This document shows positions 63,973 to 64,000 of a stretch of DNA of 64,000 nucleotides, piece after piece. The notes under the pieces were generated by a model. The model was not told where the DNA came from. It worked only from the letters and a program-made list of their open reading frames with translations, and did not search any database. The position numbers and the translations under genes are program-made. The DNA is taken from the NCBI RefSeq assembly GCF_019457595.1, contig NZ_CP080419.1, forward strand, positions 1,674,001-1,738,000, given 5' to 3'. Position 1 is the first letter of the stretch, and every line of letters begins with the position of its first letter. The stretch is from Shewanella psychrotolerans. Its GTDB lineage: Bacteria > Pseudomonadota > Gammaproteobacteria > Enterobacterales > Shewanellaceae.

Positions 63973-64000
63973 GCAACATCTATCAACGCTTAGGCAACTT
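63969..64000 (+). CDS. Start of a further tail gene (partial)
   Basis: An ATG at 63969 overlaps the preceding stop (ATGA) and reads MSNIYQRLGN to the window edge. Only ten codons are present, so the product cannot be named; position suggests another tail-tip component. Confidence 0.7.
   Translation, partial: MSNIYQRLGN

Larger units (their letters stand above)
29461..64000 (+). mobile_element. Transposable (Mu-like) prophage with siphovirus-type tail, right end beyond window
   Basis: Gene order follows Mu from left to right: repressor (opposite strand), Ner-position regulator, MuA, MuB, small early genes, GemA, Mor, lysis genes, DUF3486, large terminase, portal DUF935, F-like minor head, gpG, protease/scaffold, capsid, gp35-gp37-like proteins. 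The tail genes then switch to a tube-like protein plus long tape measure without a sheath gene. All genes needed up to the tail tip look intact, so the element may be functional. Two AT-rich islands (37.3-39.2 and 47.2-49.8 kb) are extra relative to Mu. Confidence 0.93.

Overview
The window looks like a gammaproteobacterial chromosome, most likely Shewanella. The signs are clpS-clpA next to infA and both N-degron transferases, a pta-ackA / yfbV / pflA-pflB block with a DUF3360 carrier and a formate channel beside it, a large proteobacterial TonB receptor, and short repeats ending in TAATACCAAT. The genus is inferred from gene order and protein similarity, not from a search.

Positions 1-29 kb are host genome. 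First comes a protein-quality block: partial cspD, clpS, clpA, infA, bpt, aat. ClpS and ClpA recognise and unfold N-degron substrates, while Bpt and Aat add the leucine or phenylalanine that makes them. Then come a glycine-zipper envelope protein, pdxY, an unrecognised basic protein and a Nif3-like protein. Next is the mixed-acid block: ackA-pta, yfbV, pflB-pflA, a DUF3360 transporter and a FocA channel fused to CBS domains. Near-identical PdhR-type operators lie upstream of pflB and of the DUF3360 gene. A LysR regulator, yhdT-panF, a YfcC-family carrier and a TonB-dependent receptor follow. From 27.9 to 29.5 kb there is a T-rich tract, an IS200/IS605-like hairpin and a broken group II intron reverse transcriptase: mobile-element debris.

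From about 29.5 kb to the right edge lies a transposable (Mu-like) prophage whose right end is outside the window. Its early part has a leftward S24-type repressor, an operator region, a small Ner-position regulator, MuA transposase, MuB ATPase, small early genes, GemA and a Mor-type activator. The late part has a lysis cassette, small and large terminase, portal, minor head protein, gpG, protease with a nested scaffold start, and the major capsid protein. The tail genes are of the long, non-contractile (siphovirus) kind: a tube-like protein, a 1230-residue tape measure and tip proteins, with no sheath gene seen.

Two AT-rich accessory islands interrupt the phage operons. Island 1 (37.3-39.2 kb) has a zinc-ribbon DUF4145 protein, an exported protein and a small acidic protein. 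Island 2 (47.2-49.8 kb) has a putAbiC-like membrane protein and a tight two-gene unit: an unrecognised soluble protein of 305 residues and a four-helix membrane protein of 177 residues. The latter is the best candidate here for an undescribed anti-phage or exclusion system. Each island ends in the same 26-bp motif followed by a terminator-like hairpin whose T run touches the start codon of the next phage operon. These are the positions where Mu has its late promoters Plys and PI.
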